DNA of 64,000 nucleotides from Austropuccinia psidii (GCA_023105745.1 JALGQZ010000004.1:8319951-8383950), one strand, 5' to 3'; positions 1 through 11,266 are shown, counted from the stretch's first letter. Program-made: numbers and translations. The notes: a model not told the origin generated them from the letters alone.

Positions 1-104
1 TAAAGACGATGAAAGAGTAAATTAAACATGCTACTCCTTTATATACCTATGCCCCGCTGATAGTAAGTTGAGCCCTAAGAACCACATATTATGGCGATGA
101 AATA

Positions 105-240
105 AAAAAAAATACAAAATAAAATAACATAAAATAAATAAAAAAAATAAAAAATAAAATAAAAGTAAAATTAAAAATAAAAAAATAAAATAAAAGAAAT
201 AAATAACAAAATAACAAAATAAGATAGAGTAAATAAGAAG
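105..240. repeat. A-rich low-complexity tract (AATAAA-like)
   Basis: This stretch is almost entirely A and T with repeated aaaataaaat motifs. It is simple sequence with no coding content. Confidence 0.85.
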
Positions 241-371
241 ATGATGATGAATATTTTAAATAATAAGATGAAATAAGATAATATAAGTTAAAAAAATTAA
301 TTATGATTTCTATAAAAGGATATGAATAATATATAAAATCTAAATTTAATAATAATAATATATATTATTGT

Positions 372-374
<3 letters not shown>

Positions 375-416
<42 letters not shown>
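375..416. repeat. Homopolymer of 42 T
   Basis: An uninterrupted run of 42 T, followed by acagttgagtgg. Its length may be affected by sequencing or assembly error. Confidence 0.9.
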
Positions 417-419
<3 letters not shown>

Positions 420-1239
420 GTTGAGTGGAGTTTTAGTTGAATTAAGATTTAATTAACCAAATAATATAAGATTAAATTAATGAAAATTCTGCTTTTAAAA
501 TTAAATTTGAAGCTTAATGTAATGATATAAATAAATCCCTATAAGGTTGATTTAATTTAAGTATTGTTATTATTATTTTAATTAAATTTAGAGTTGAATT
601 AAGATTTAATTAACCAAATAATATGAGGTTAAATTAATTAAATTATCGTGTTGAAATTAAAAGTGGAGCTTCAATTCAATCTAGAAAATCAACCAACATA
701 AGGCCAATTTAATCTACGCATTTTATCTTGTTATGCCCTGAATTCTAAAAGGGATTAAAGAGCTGATAAGATATATCTGTTAAGTTTTGCATAGCCTCCA
801 ATATATGAGAAATTTGAGGGCTAAACTTTGGGTGGAAGAAACTTTCTCCATCTTTGATATAAAAGGAGGTGTTTTCTCCCTTATCCCCCCCAAAAAAAAA
901 TAAGATAATTTGTGTCTCTTTTATAGAATATTTTGAATATTCAAAGGGAATTAATTAAAAGAGAAATAATTTTATAAAGAAAATATCTTCATCTGGGTTT
1001 AACCTGGCCAGTTATCCTTTTGATTATGTATTGATTATTTGACTGCATTAATATCTTCACATATATATTCTTGATTTGCTTATGTGATTCTTCATTTTGA
1101 GTTAAATTTTTGAATGTGGTGATATTATTGACTATGATATTTAATATTGATGAGGGTAAATTATAGAATAAAATTTGAAATTCCCCAGAATTTCATCCCA
1201 AAAACTTAAATCATAAAGGATGGATTCAAGAAATAGACA

Positions 1240-1262
1240 CCCACCCCTTTTTTTTTTTTTTA
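1240..1262 (-). other. Candidate polypurine tract of the E element
   Basis: Read on the minus strand this is about 14 A followed by GGGGTGGG, directly before TGTCTATTTC. Purine tracts of this kind prime plus-strand cDNA synthesis just upstream of a 3' LTR. It is the best candidate for the 3' end of the E internal region, lying about 340 bases past the stop of the protease frame. Confidence 0.35.
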
Positions 1263-1603
1263 GTTAAGTTATTGTTTGTTTTTTGTTTGTTTTTTATATA
1301 CTAATACATAAGCTAACATGGAATAATGATACTGATACACCTAAAAATCATTTATTGATATATTTTTTTATTTTATTTTATTTTATTTTATTATTTTATT
1401 ATTATTTTTTTTTTATATTTTTTTTCACAGATTTCTTTATAGATATTTGAGACTGAAATAAAACTGAGACCCATGAGATAATAAGAGGAAAAATTTGCTA
1501 TTATAATAGAAGATCATTGATAACATGAAAATTTGTTGTCAAGACCTTTCTTGAATTTGGCCTTCTTAGCTGTAAGCTCATTTCTTCTTCCTTCATTGAG
1601 ATA

Positions 1604-2753
1604 TTAATCTTGAAAATCTTCATTCCCATCAAAGTAATCCTGGATAATATTATCATTTCTGTCATTATTTTCTGTCCAATCCTCTTTTTGTGTTGAGGTC
1701 TTATATTGTCTTGCCAAATGGGCCTGCAAGCTTGGGCATATCTTTTTATTCTGAGTAATCCAGAAATACTCCTTTTGTTCCTTAGTCTTATTCTTCTTTT
1801 TATTACTTTCTGTCTGTTTATTTGATGCTTTCTTTATTCCTTCTAGCCACTTTACATGCTGAACTGAGCATTGATGAACTTGTTCAGTTATTTTGTACAG
1901 TTCCAGGTTGCAATTTTCAATCCTCAAAGGCTGCCAATTGGTATAGCCTTCCCAGGGAAATCGGTCTTCTGTAAGTAAAATTCCATCTGCTTCAATTTCT
2001 TCCATATTTGTTGTTTTTGATAAAGAATTTTGGTCCTGTTTTCCCTGTCTGTTACTGATGTCTTCATTTATTTCTTGATTTTTGTTCATTTGGCTTTCCT
2101 TGGCTTTGTCCAAAGAAAAGTAATTTGTTTCCAATTTCAAATTTGGATTATATTTATCAGAGTGGAAGTGTGGGGTAGGTGAGTCTTCCCTTTTGGAATC
2201 GGCTGAATTATTTATAGAATTTGATCTATATATTTCCTTTTTCTCTGTTTTGTTTTCCATAAGATCTTGTTCCATAGAATTTCTGGTGTTGGTACAATCT
2301 TGAGGTTTTAGTTTAATTGGTTCTTCATTTCTAGTAATGTCACTTTCTTTTTCTTTAATAATCACTTGTTTGATGGCTTTATTTACAGGTTGGATTTCCT
2401 TATTCGATTCTCTCCTTGAGTAGAAAGCTTTGAAGTGTTGAGGATGTTGTAGGAATATTGGATCCTTATTGGGTGTATGGATATGAAATGGGTTATTTTC
2501 TTTGGGAAGATAAGTATCTGATTCTTCTTTTGGGTCCTGAATTAGCTCTTTGGACAACTCTTGTTCTGATTTTCTTATTCCAATTTTTGAATTTTGTAGG
2601 TTTTGTTGAGTAATATCTTTATTTTGCATAATAAGCCTTGGGCCAATATTTACAATATTTGGGGGAAAAGGTTGAAAATTGTTGTCCTGCTTGTGTGAGG
2701 CTTCTGCCTGGGATATTTTTGAAAATCCAATTGGTGACCTGGCTTCTTCTTGT
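1604..2753 (-). pseudogene. C-terminal part of the E gag-protease polyprotein, separated by a solo LTR
   Basis: The open frame ending at 1604 has an ATG at 2629, but the same frame is open upstream to the A LTR boundary at 2753. Ignoring the LTR and one copy of the CTTGT duplication, it is in frame with the retropepsin frame ending near 4198. It is therefore the tail of that polyprotein, not a separate gene. The protein is very rich in Lys, Glu, Asn and Gln, with low-complexity acidic and basic stretches and no recognised domain; a WEGYTNWQPLRIENCNLEL segment stands out near residue 225. After the TAA the frame stays open for about 30 codons. The role is unknown and may be a linker between protease and a lost pol. 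Confidence 0.6.
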
Positions 2754-4192
2754 TGTCAGGATGAGTCTATTATAAAGGTTTATATCAGTATTTACAGGCT
2801 TTAACTATGACTGTGACACAGTAAAAATAGCGTTAAAAGATAATAAAGTTGATAATAAATGATTAAATTAAGATATTAAGGGCTTTACTATAGAGATATA
2901 GTGGTGGTGAGCGCTGTTGAAAGCCCTGGGTGCAGCTTTACCTGTTGGGTTACAATAATAAAGACTACAATACTTTTAATTTAAGAGTATACCTGATTAT
3001 TAACCAAGAGTAAAACTTTTTTTGACAGTTTACTACGTAGGTTATTCAAGAGCAGGATGAGGAGACAATTCTGGCTGTAAAAAGCCTCCTTTTTATCCTG
3101 AAATGGGGTGGAAAGGGTGCTAGGCCTTTCCACATAGAAGAAGTGAAGATTTTTTCACTTTCTAGTACTGGATTGTGGTTTGCAAACAGCCTTTATAACC
3201 TGTATTGGGCTCAGATGTGGTTTTGAAACCACATCTGGGCAGTTTTCACCAATACAGGGTGAAAATTTTCATCTGGGGACCTCACAGCCTGATTCTGACG
3301 TGTATGACGCGTAGAATGCTGTACAGAAACTGTATGGGACCCCAGTATTGACTGACATATGAGGTATTGAAGTAAAAACATGCTTCTTCGTCTATTTGAC
3401 ACCTCATATTCATGATTATGGGATATTATCCCATGGTAAGGCTGTATGTGACAGCAGGTGGGATTTTGACCTTAAACCAGCCATAACTGTGTCAGTTTTT
3501 GAGATATCATGCTCAAAGTTGGTTCATTGGATAGCCCTGTATGAGCTCTACACAATGATACCCAATTTGGTATGGTTATCATTTAATATGGCAAAGTTAT
3601 CCCATGTGCAAGGTTTTTTGTACATAGGCGTGGTTTGGGCGAAAAGCTGTATTGAGCTTGTTTGCCTCATAACTTCTGTTATAGTTGAGATATGAAGAAG
3701 TGGATGGCACCATCTGATAGCCCTGATTGTGCTCTTTCCAATGATACCCCACTTCAAGTATCCCACACTAAAACTGTAGAAGTTAGATGAGAGGTGAATG
3801 TTTTGTTCACTCTTATTTGGCCTGAAATCGACCATAACTCCAGTAGTATTGGTGCTAGCTCAGTTTGGCTGGTACCATTGGATAGCCCTGGCTTATAGCT
3901 TCATTTTGAATACCCATTTGATGGGGTTAAGCCTCTCCTTCTAGAGTTTAGATGAGAGGTGAAAATTAAGGTTTATGCTCAGCAACAACTTTGAGCAGGA
4001 ATAACTTTGTTATTTCTTGTCCTATGGTGATGGGACTTATATTTTCTGAAAGAGGTGAGTTTCTTCTATCTTTTAATACCTTTTGAGCTAATTTGGCTCA
4101 GCTCCATGTTTTGGTGGTATCTTGGCTATACCATTGGTTTATGGTATTTTGGCTTTCATGCTTGTGCTCTGGTTTTGAGTCACAGGCTGACA
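2754..4192 (-). mobile_element. Solo LTR, family A, with TSD CTTGT
   Basis: The ends are inverted: on the minus strand it starts TGTCAGCCTGTGACTC at 4192 and ends CATCCTGACA at 2754. The flanks are cttgt (2749-2753) and cttgt (4193-4197), an exact 5-bp target duplication. No internal element sequence is attached, so it is a solo LTR left by recombination between two LTRs. It splits the reading frame of the E polyprotein. The apparent end of the upstream frame, about 31 residues ending at 4098, is encoded by this LTR and is an artefact. Confidence 0.92.
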
Positions 4193-5636
4193 CTTGTGGT
4201 AAGAGTGATTTATCTTTATCCCCATTATTTTTGGTGTTGGGTTTTCTGGATGCTTTCTTAAAGGTTGCTTGACCATAATCATTTCCATTTGTTGATTGAT
4301 TTTTCCTGATATACTCCAATTTTTTGTTTAATTCTGTAGATTCTTTAGCTTTTGAGGTTGAGTACATACTTTCTCCCTGAACTATGGGATTTTCTTGAGG
4401 TTTGCGGTCTTTATTTATGGTAATTTTATGTTTGAGAGAAATTTCTTTAAAGGAATTTAATGCTGATGTATTAGAATTAGAGTAAAAATTCCTTTCCCCC
4501 CCTGTGACATTAATTATTGACGTAACTGGTTTTACACCTGATTTCCAATTGTTCTTAAATACTCCCTTTGAAAGGGACTTTAATGCTTTGATAGGTGACA
4601 AGAGCTTGGTGAGTGAATTTATTTTTATTTCTTCAGGATTCTTGAAATTATAATAGTTGATAGCTTGAGTTATTTGGTTACCAGTATTTCCATTTTCTTT
4701 CCTTGAGATTTTAATTCCTGTAAGACTTATTTCTTCAGGACTGGGCTTAACATCTTCTGCATTGACTGAGGCTGATACCACTTTTATTTCCCTTTTTTCT
4801 TCAGATTCTACTATTTCTTTTTCCTTAAATACTTGGTGAGGATGTTCTTCTGAATTTTCCTGATTGTTGGAACTTGATTCTTCTTCTTCTGGTAACTCTT
4901 TCCAATCTTCTAATTTAGAAACTGCACATGTTTCCATTCCTTCTGGTGGGCTTTCTCTCCATCCTACTTTCTGTGGTGAACAAATTGGTAAGCAAAGTCT
5001 TCTTCCATCTGGCTCTATATAACTGAATATTTCCCCTTTTTGATGAGAAAAGTCTAATCTGATGTTATTGTCTACAAGGAAAGGCATTCCCAATACTGTG
5101 TGAACTGCTCCTCTAGCTACAAAAAGGTGTATATTTCTTTCTTCCCCAGTAAATAGAGTAATTGGGGTAAATTCTGCTAATCCAACTATTGAGGTACAAT
5201 TCCCACCAATTCCCCTTAAATTCATGTTGAGGCATCTTGTGGTAAGTCCTGCTTTGATTGCTGAATCTTCTGGTATTATATTAAATTCTGATCCTGTATC
5301 TACTAATGCCATTATTTCATGTCCTTCTTCACCTAGGTACACTTGCATAAATCCCAATGGACAGGCATAATGCAGTTTGGGCTGTTCATAATCTCTTAAA
5401 TGGTGGTTTATGAGTTTGGTTTGAATTTCTTTTGTGGCAAGTGAGTTGATTGGGTTTCTTTCTTCTGTTGTCAAATTTTTAAGCTGGTTGATAACTTTGG
5501 GTGACATGATAAGAACTTGTTCTAAGGTGAGATTTATCTTCTGATCCAAAACCTTTTTGATAATTTGGCTCATAACTTCTTGAAATTTTGTGTGTTCTTG
5601 CTTGATATTCTTTTTTTTAACAGTAAGTTGAGTCAA
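4193..5636 (-). pseudogene. Retropepsin-like protease region of the E element
   Basis: An aspartic protease core with ALVDTGSEFNIIPEDSAI near residues 110-127 (catalytic D-T-G) and a later VLGMPFLVDNN segment, which matches the flap and C-terminal region of Ty3/gypsy retropepsins. Known retropepsins mature Gag and Pol inside the particle. The N-terminal 100 residues are helical and charged, and the part after residue 230 is a long Ser/Glu/Lys-rich tail of no known fold. The first bases overlap the end of the preceding gag frame (ATGA-type overlap at 5633-5636). The frame runs into a solo LTR at 4192 and continues beyond it at 2753. Protease identity is firm; the function of the tail is unknown. 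Confidence 0.8.
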
Positions 5637-6421
5637 TTCCAGCTGCTTTCCTTAATCCTGTTTTCTTTAACTTCTGGGCTAACTTCTTCTTCCTTTTTGA
5701 ACTCTTGAAGTTTCTTGAATTTAGTGGGAATAATTGTTTTTTCCACTGTACCATGTTCATCTTCAATATAGGCTCCAGGTATGTTTGTCTTCTTTTTTAG
5801 TGGTGTTTCCATTGTTTCTGGTGATGATTTTGTTGGTTCTTGACTTGTCTGCTCATGTCTAGAGGATCTTTGTTTGGTGTTTCTTAATCCATAATTATTG
5901 AGAAATGGATCATTTGCTGAAGATATAGTTGGTGGCTGCCAGCTTCCCCAATCTTCAATTTTGGCTATAGCTGTTGAAATGTCATTTTTCCTTACTTGTA
6001 TTAGGTTTACTTCTTTTTGTTGGTATGTTGATTCTTTAGCTTCATTTTCTTTTCTTTTCTTGGTAATTTCTTCTTGTTCTTTTGCAAATTCTTCAACTAA
6101 TTTCTTTGGAGATATTTTCCCATCAGTTGTTACTCTTTGCCAATTGGGAAATAAGAATCCACCTCCTTGTCTGCTGACCCATTTCTTATTTTGATCTTCA
6201 AAGAGGTAGTTGCATCTATTCACTGAATGTCCTTCCTCAAGACAGTAATAACATTTGACATAAGGTTTTGGTGTGTTTTGTGCTGGTGCATAGGGAACAT
6301 GCCTTTGTGAGAATGGGGGTAAATCATTTCTTGGCTTGAACTGTGGATTATTGAATTGATTATTTGTAACCCCTCCCATTTGAGGTTTGGATAGACTTTT
6401 CAATTCTTCCAGTTGAGTCAT
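5633..6421 (-). CDS. Gag C-terminal (nucleocapsid) region with CCHC zinc knuckle, E element
   Basis: A 262-residue frame with CYYCLEEGHSVNRC near residues 57-70, the C-x2-C-x4-H-x4-C knuckle by which nucleocapsid binds genomic RNA. The rest is charged and low in complexity. It follows the capsid-like frame after a short gap at 6422-6442 containing the stop of that frame, and it overlaps the protease frame by a few bases at 5633-5636. In an intact element these would be one gag-protease reading unit joined directly or by frameshifting. The copy may be broken at the 6422-6442 junction. Confidence 0.75.
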   Translation of the reverse strand: MTQLEELKSLSKPQMGGVTNNQFNNPQFKPRNDLPPFSQRHVPYAPAQNTPKPYVKCYYCLEEGHSVNRCNYLFEDQNKKWVSRQGGGFLFPNWQRVTTDGKISPKKLVEEFAKEQEEITKKRKENEAKESTYQQKEVNLIQVRKNDISTAIAKIEDWGSWQPPTISSANDPFLNNYGLRNTKQRSSRHEQTSQEPTKSSPETMETPLKKKTNIPGAYIEDEHGTVEKTIIPTKFKKLQEFKKEEEVSPEVKENRIKESSWN

Positions 6422-6442
6422 AAATTTCTTGAAATCTTCATT

Positions 6443-7045
6443 TTACCCTTGTGCCTGCTTTCTAGTTTCCATTTTTTGTTCTTTGAGGGATCCAGTAATT
6501 TCCTTCATTTTATTAAAAGCTTCATTCATTCCTGGGAAGGCCTCTTCTTTAAAGTGAACTTTCTTTTCATTTTCAGTAACATTCCTTCCTGTATCTCTTG
6601 ATGATGAGAATCTTTTAGTTACTAATATTCTGGCTTCCAATTCTTGTTCAATGTACTTCTTGAGGATCTTCATAGGTGGTATAAGGTATCCTCCATCTTC
6701 AGCTCTAACCATGACATTATCTTTAATCATTTCCTTACTTATGGCTCCTTTAATATCAGCTGAGAGGCAGTCAAATAAATCTTCATGGAACATGTTATCT
6801 TGAGGAATATACCTGTATCTTAATAAGTAAGTAACAATAGTTTCATATTCTCCCATAAACTTTTTATATTGTGATAGACTACCAATTCCTCCATCTTCTT
6901 GAGTTTCAGAAAAAAGCTTCATCAGTGAGTCTTTTCTGTATCTTCTTTCAGGTTCAACTCTTCCCCATTTTGTTATGAGATCTTTCTTAAGTTGTGTCCA
7001 ATTGCCTTCTTCATAACCTGGCATAGCTTCAATTGAATCACTCAC
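6443..7045 (-). CDS. Gag capsid-like region, E element
   Basis: A 200-residue, mostly helical frame without low-complexity stretches. It contains GYEEGNWTQLKKDLITKWGR near residue 10 and LSQYKKFMGEYETIVTYLLR near residue 57. The W-x2-L-K-x-(D/E)-L layout is typical of Ty3/gypsy Gag capsid domains, which multimerise into the particle shell. The frame overlaps the end of the upstream frame by 8 bases (7038-7045) in a different phase, so either a frameshift mutation or ribosomal frameshifting separates them. Assignment as Gag rests on position before the zinc knuckle and on general resemblance. Confidence 0.7.
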   Translation of the reverse strand: MSDSIEAMPGYEEGNWTQLKKDLITKWGRVEPERRYRKDSLMKLFSETQEDGGIGSLSQYKKFMGEYETIVTYLLRYRYIPQDNMFHEDLFDCLSADIKGAISKEMIKDNVMVRAEDGGYLIPPMKILKKYIEQELEARILVTKRFSSSRDTGRNVTENEKKVHFKEEAFPGMNEAFNKMKEITGSLKEQKMETRKQAQG

Positions 7046-7586
7046 CTTTTGGTTTGTTGTCCAAAAATGCCATTTGCATTGCTAGGTCTTCATCTGTTGC
7101 TCCTTCAATTTGAGCTATTCTTTCCACTTTCTTGATAAATTTCTCTACTTCTTCTCCATCAAAATTTAGATTGTAATCTTTTGCTTTGATTTTAACCACA
7201 GGTCTTTCTTGTCTTGGAACTTTCTGCTGTAATGGACTTGGATTATTAGGTGTAGTGACAAACACTCTCCTGGGAATATTTTGAGTTCTTGGCTCTGTTG
7301 CTGGAGTAGAGGTTGCTCTAGGAACAGGTCTAGGTGATATTGGTGAGTCTTCAGGTCTGACATGCCTTGGTAATGTTTGTTCACTTGGACTGGCTCCAGG
7401 GGTGTAGGATGTTTGTTCCCTTCTTTTCCCTTTCTTTTTACCTTGTGTTAATAATGAATCTTGCATTTGCTTCATAAGACTTTGTATTTGTACTGTTTGA
7501 TCTTCCTCTTCACTTTCTTCTGCATACTGTCCTTCTACAGTATCTTCAGGTAATGGTGGTAAGTCAGATGTTGATTGTTGATTCAT
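7038..7586 (-). CDS. Gag N-terminal region, E element
   Basis: A 182-residue frame that starts at ATG 7586, about 380 bases downstream of the primer site. The first 110 residues are acidic then Pro/Ser/Thr-rich and probably disordered. The end (DYNLNFDGEEVEKFIKKVER) resembles the capsid start in gypsy Gag, where a substrate-like FDG motif precedes helices. It ends just as the capsid frame begins in another phase. The overlap sits at an aaaaggtgag stretch, where a single-base change could explain the break. Confidence 0.65.
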   Translation of the reverse strand: MNQQSTSDLPPLPEDTVEGQYAEESEEEDQTVQIQSLMKQMQDSLLTQGKKKGKRREQTSYTPGASPSEQTLPRHVRPEDSPISPRPVPRATSTPATEPRTQNIPRRVFVTTPNNPSPLQQKVPRQERPVVKIKAKDYNLNFDGEEVEKFIKKVERIAQIEGATDEDLAMQMAFLDNKPKGE

Positions 7587-7968
7587 TTCTACTTGGTAAA
7601 CTGATCCTTTAAATTCTTTTGTACTTTTCTTGTTTTTTTTTGCTTCTTAAATTAACTTGAAGAAAAATCTCCTTAATTCTTCCTTTTCCTTCTGTTCTGT
7701 TCTTGGTGTTGCAATGAGTAAATCAATATCCTGAGGTGTGTGATTTTCTGGTGTTCCTTCTTTTACTGGATAATAAAAATGGTATGATTGATTTGAGGAT
7801 TGTGATGGTGATGATGATTTGGAATGGGATTTGTTTCCAGATTCCAGATTGTATTGATATGTTGATGGTTAATTTCTGATAATGGAAATTATTTTTTTAA
7901 GGTAAGTTGATTTTGTTTTCTTCTTTTATTGATGATTGACTGATTTTTGAATGTTGAGGTTGAAATGG

Positions 7969-7985
7969 CCACTGTCGGGACACCA
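7969..7985 (-). other. Primer binding site of the E element
   Basis: On the minus strand TGGTGTCCCGACAGTGG lies two bases inside the LTR end (…CCACA). A primer site starts with TGG because it pairs with the CCA end of a tRNA. The matching tRNA was not identified. Its position confirms the minus orientation and the LTR boundary at 7988. Confidence 0.7.
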
Positions 7986-7987
7986 GA

Positions 7988-9817
7988 TGTGGAACTCCTT
8001 TTAGTGTGGGATTGGATAAGGCAGTCCTTGAGGGGGAAATCACAGGTAAACAGTTTTGAATTGCTGAAATAATCCTGTAACCAAGGGTGCTAATGGTGTT
8101 TTAGCTGCCCCTCTGAATATACTAAACAATCTCCCTACAGAGCTCACAAATCAATATTTAAGATTGTGGCTTTACAACTAGAGAAGACTTTTCAGCAGTC
8201 TCTATCAGACCTATTCAATAATCAGACTAATGATAAAATAATAATAATTTTAAATAATAAATTTGTAGGTGATTTCAAGATGATAAGATAATAATTGAGT
8301 AGATAAATAATAGATATAATAGTACTGAGTGGTGATTTTAAGTTGTTTTCTTTGTTGAAGGTATTTTGTTTAATGGATAATAGCTCAATATGAGAAAACT
8401 TAGTAATAGTGATAATAAAATAGTATTGTTTGATAGTTTAAATAGTTGTTGTTGGTAAATAATTTTGATAATATGTAAAAAATATTTTGTGATAATAATA
8501 ATAGTGATATAGATTTTCTTCTAGTGAGAAGAGTATAATATAAATATTTTGTTGAATATGAGTATTTTACTAATAGATGAATTTATAATATAGGCAGACC
8601 TACTGTTAACTACAGCTATATATAAATCACTTTTAATGTAATGTAATAATAATAATAATTTCTAGATTAACCTACTAGTAAGGGATGAATAATTATTCTC
8701 CTTCTTGGTATATAATTATTCGCATGAGGAAAGAGGAGAAAAATGAAAGAGAGGCCTCTTTTTATGTTATGAGAAGTACCCATGGCTCCCCATGTAAAGT
8801 TTTATTCTTGCCCTTGAGATAATTTTGCTGGTGTAGATTTTTTTTAACAAAAGTCAGATGACCTATCTGTTATACTGCATTAGTAATCTTGCACAGCCTT
8901 GAGAAATTATTGCTAGTGTGTAAAATTGGGAATGGTATCATATGACTGAGATATTTTCACCATTTGTTTGGTCAAAATGAAGGTTGAGATGTTTTTCTTG
9001 GTGGGGATTTTGATAAGAATATCAGGTGACTTCTCTTTTGCACTGCTTTAGTCAGCTTGCATAGCCTTGAGGAATTAATGCTGGTGGGTAAAGGATGAAG
9101 GTGGTGTCATGTGAATAAGCCCCTGTATAATTTGTTTGTAAGATTTATTTAGTTCCAGGTGATTATGCTGTGTAATGTGGGGATATCTTCTTGAGTTTTA
9201 ATTCTTGATTACTGTAATTGCTGTGTGGTTTACAGTTTTAGTGTATTCCCCTTGTATTTGATGACCCTGAGGCTGTGTACTGTACAGATCTTATGCATGT
9301 GGACTGCATAAGTCTTATTTGGGCTCCTGTATTTTTGTGTAATTCTTTTTAAGTTTTTAGTGGATTTTCATGTATTGAGTTGAATTGTATACTGTCATAT
9401 GATCCTTGTGTCACATGCACTGTATTTGGTTACTGTAATTCTTAGTAATATAATCTTCTTGATGGATTTAGAGTGGATATAATGTTACAATGTTACTTTT
9501 CCTATGTAATTTTGGATTTCTGTATGTATTAAGCCTATTGTTGATTCTTTAAAGCTTATATGTAGGTTTTATTGTATAATTCCATAGAATTAGATTCCCC
9601 TATTATTTATTTAATTGTAGAAATATATTGATTATTTCAATTCTGAATGCTAAATCTTCCATTCCTCCCTACTATTGAGGTTATTCCTGAGTGTGTGTGA
9701 TCTTTAATCATGTCCTTTGAGTGGTGATTTCCTGAATTATTCATTTTGATATTGATTTCCCAACTGTTAATTTTCAAAAAAATTCTTTAAACTGGTAAAA
9801 AGGTATGGAATACCACA
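7988..9817 (-). repeat. 5' LTR, family E
   Basis: Its minus-strand ends are TGTGGTATTCC (at 9817) and GGAGTTCCACA (at 7988), giving TGTGG/CCACA inverted ends. The inner boundary is set by the primer site, and the outer boundary by the point where homology of the plus-strand A element to its relative resumes (9818). It is AT-rich and non-coding. An internal degenerate repeat with CCTTGAG cores lies at about 8805-9110. Confidence 0.8.
8805..9110. repeat. Degenerate repeat with CCTTGAG cores inside the E LTR
   Basis: Three units can be followed, each starting near ccttgag(a/g), then (t)tt(t)gctggtg, then a (g/a)tca(g/t)(a/g)tga segment, and ending with a gcacag or gcatag just before the next ccttgag. 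Spacing is roughly 110-170 bases. The same unit recurs at 26.2-26.9 kb. Confidence 0.6.
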
Positions 9818-10297
9818 ACACAAGATGCACAAATATTCCTGGTCAAACCAACCAAAGGAATGGCATACATACATGGGAAAGCCACAAAACTGACTGTTTG
9901 CATTTACAATTCTCAACCTCCATTGTCCATTGACAGTGGGGCACACTTCTCCATAGTAGCCAGAACTTATCTGGACAACCACTTCCCCAACTGGGAGAAA
10001 CAACTTTTGCCAACAAAGGCCAAGAACTTCAAAAGTGCTTTAGGGAAGATAACTTCCATTGGGACAATTATGAAAGAAATAATTTTACCCCATAGGAATG
10101 TTAATATCAGAATTAACCCAGAGTTTAAAGTGCTTTATGATGCCCACATCCAAGGGTTTTTCCTGGGAACAGAGTACCAGAGGATGTATGGAATAGATAT
10201 TGAAAATAGGAAAAACAGGCAAATTACCAATGGTACCAACATGGAAAAGAAATTTTCACTTTATTTATACCAAATATCTGCCCAAGATCCTCTTTAG
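9818..10297 (+). pseudogene. Protease region, A element
   Basis: The frame has SIDSGAHFSIVARTYL, where D-S-G replaces the usual D-T-G of retropepsin; both occur in active enzymes. The C-terminal half has FLGTEYQRMYGIDI, matching the ILGNDYLSIYGIDI segment of the C element. Homology starts at 9818, upstream of the ATG at 9860, so the true protein is truncated by the E insertion. A TAG at 10295-10297 ends the frame, but the same frame continues directly into RT, so the stop looks like a nonsense mutation in a polyprotein. Confidence 0.78.
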
Positions 10298-10300
10298 GAA

Positions 10301-11266
10301 TTGCTGAATGCATTCAGAGAGGGACAGTTCAGCACTACCCTCACAAGTAAACACAAACTAAGCTTACTGAAAATGCTTAGGAAGAATAGACCAGAATTTG
10401 CCATTGGTGAAAAGCCATTAGGAAAGACTAGAGGACATGATATAGAACTATATATTGGTGTGGAAAGGCCCTATCCACCCATGCTCAGGAGACCTCCTTA
10501 CCCAGCAAGTCTGGAAACCAGGAAGGAAATTGAAAAACATATCAATGAACTCCTGGACATGGATGTCATCAGAAAGATTGGACATAATGAAATAGTGGAA
10601 ATTACCACTCCGGTCCTGATAGCCTGGCATTATGGAAAGTCTAGGCTGTGTGGAGATTTTAGAGCTCTGAGTAACTACACCAAAGCTGACAGGTACCCTA
10701 TAACCAGGATACTTCATGCCTTAGACAAACTGGAAAAATGCAAATACATAACTAAAATGGATTTTATGAAAGGTTTCCCCAAGAATTGAGTTAAACCAAA
10801 CTCCATGAAATTACTCAGAGTCATATTTCACATGGGCATATATGAGTACACCTGGATTCCATTTGGCATCAAGAATGCATCAGCGTACTTCCAAAGGATG
10901 ATGGATACCATATTTCAAGAAGAAATATTGGAAGGCTGGATGGTAGTATATATTGATGACATCATGATATACTCAGAAACATGGGAAGACAATTTGGAAT
11001 ACATAGAAAGAGTGCTAAGGAAATGCACACCCATAAATCTCAAAATTTCACTTAAAACGTGCAATTTTGGCCAACAAGAGCGACTAGCGCTAGGACATAA
11101 AGTCTCAGGTCTTAGTCTGGAAATTGACCAGAACAAAGTAGCAGCAGTACTGCAAAAGCCAGTAACAATAAATATCAAAGAGATGCAATCTTTTCTTGGG
11201 TTTGCTAGCTACTATGGAAACCATATCAAAGATTTTGCCCACATAACTAGTAGTTTATACAAGTGA
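10301..11266 (+). pseudogene. Reverse transcriptase, A element, with in-frame stops
   Basis: RT copies element RNA into DNA. Visible blocks: PPMLRRPPYPASLETRKEIE (fingers entry), TTPVLIAWHYGKSRLCGDFR with the R-x-C-x-D-F-R type block, ITKMDFMKGFPKN, then WIPFGIKNASAYFQRMMDTI and VVYIDDIMIYSE, the Y-x-D-D catalytic motif. The frame is the same as the protease. A TGA at 10787 falls where relatives keep coding, and the segment 10790-10804 joins the two open parts. The thumb and connection region ends with [20 protein letters not shown] before a TGA at 11264. Confidence 0.88.

Larger units (their letters stand above)
1..1239 (-). repeat. Candidate partial 3' LTR of the E element, AT-rich
   Basis: On the minus strand a run of A then GGGGTGGG is followed at 1239 by TGTCTATTTC, which resembles a polypurine tract followed by an LTR start. 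Near 780-830 the text resembles the CCTTGAG-type repeat found in the 5' LTR at 8.8-9.1 kb (a gcatagcct core followed by a tgaggg-like stretch). Overall similarity to the 5' LTR is weak by eye, so this is tentative. No convincing ORF lies here. Confidence 0.3.
1..9817 (-). mobile_element. Gag-protease Ty3/gypsy-like element (family E), left end outside window or decayed
   Basis: On the minus strand, in transcription order: 5' LTR (9817 to 7988), primer site, gag frames (7586 to 5633), a retropepsin frame running to 1604, a purine tract and then LTR-like AT-rich sequence. No reverse transcriptase, RNase H or integrase motif was found between the protease frame and the window edge. The element sits inside the plus-strand A element: sequence right of 9817 aligns with the protease start of its relative near 50.9 kb, while sequence left of 9817 does not. 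A solo A LTR interrupts it at 2754-4192. It could be non-autonomous, or it could have lost pol by deletion. The 5' LTR and coding part are well supported; the left boundary is not. Confidence 0.7.

Noticed and set aside
1604..2629. A separate 341-residue gene
   Set aside because: The frame is open upstream of its ATG to the solo LTR boundary and is in phase with the protease frame beyond it.
3396..3835. Small frames in the solo A LTR
   Set aside because: Similar frames occur in other A LTR copies with different ends; they are non-coding LTR sequence.
4098..4192. Last 31 residues of the E protease frame
   Set aside because: They are encoded by the inserted A LTR and do not belong to the protein.
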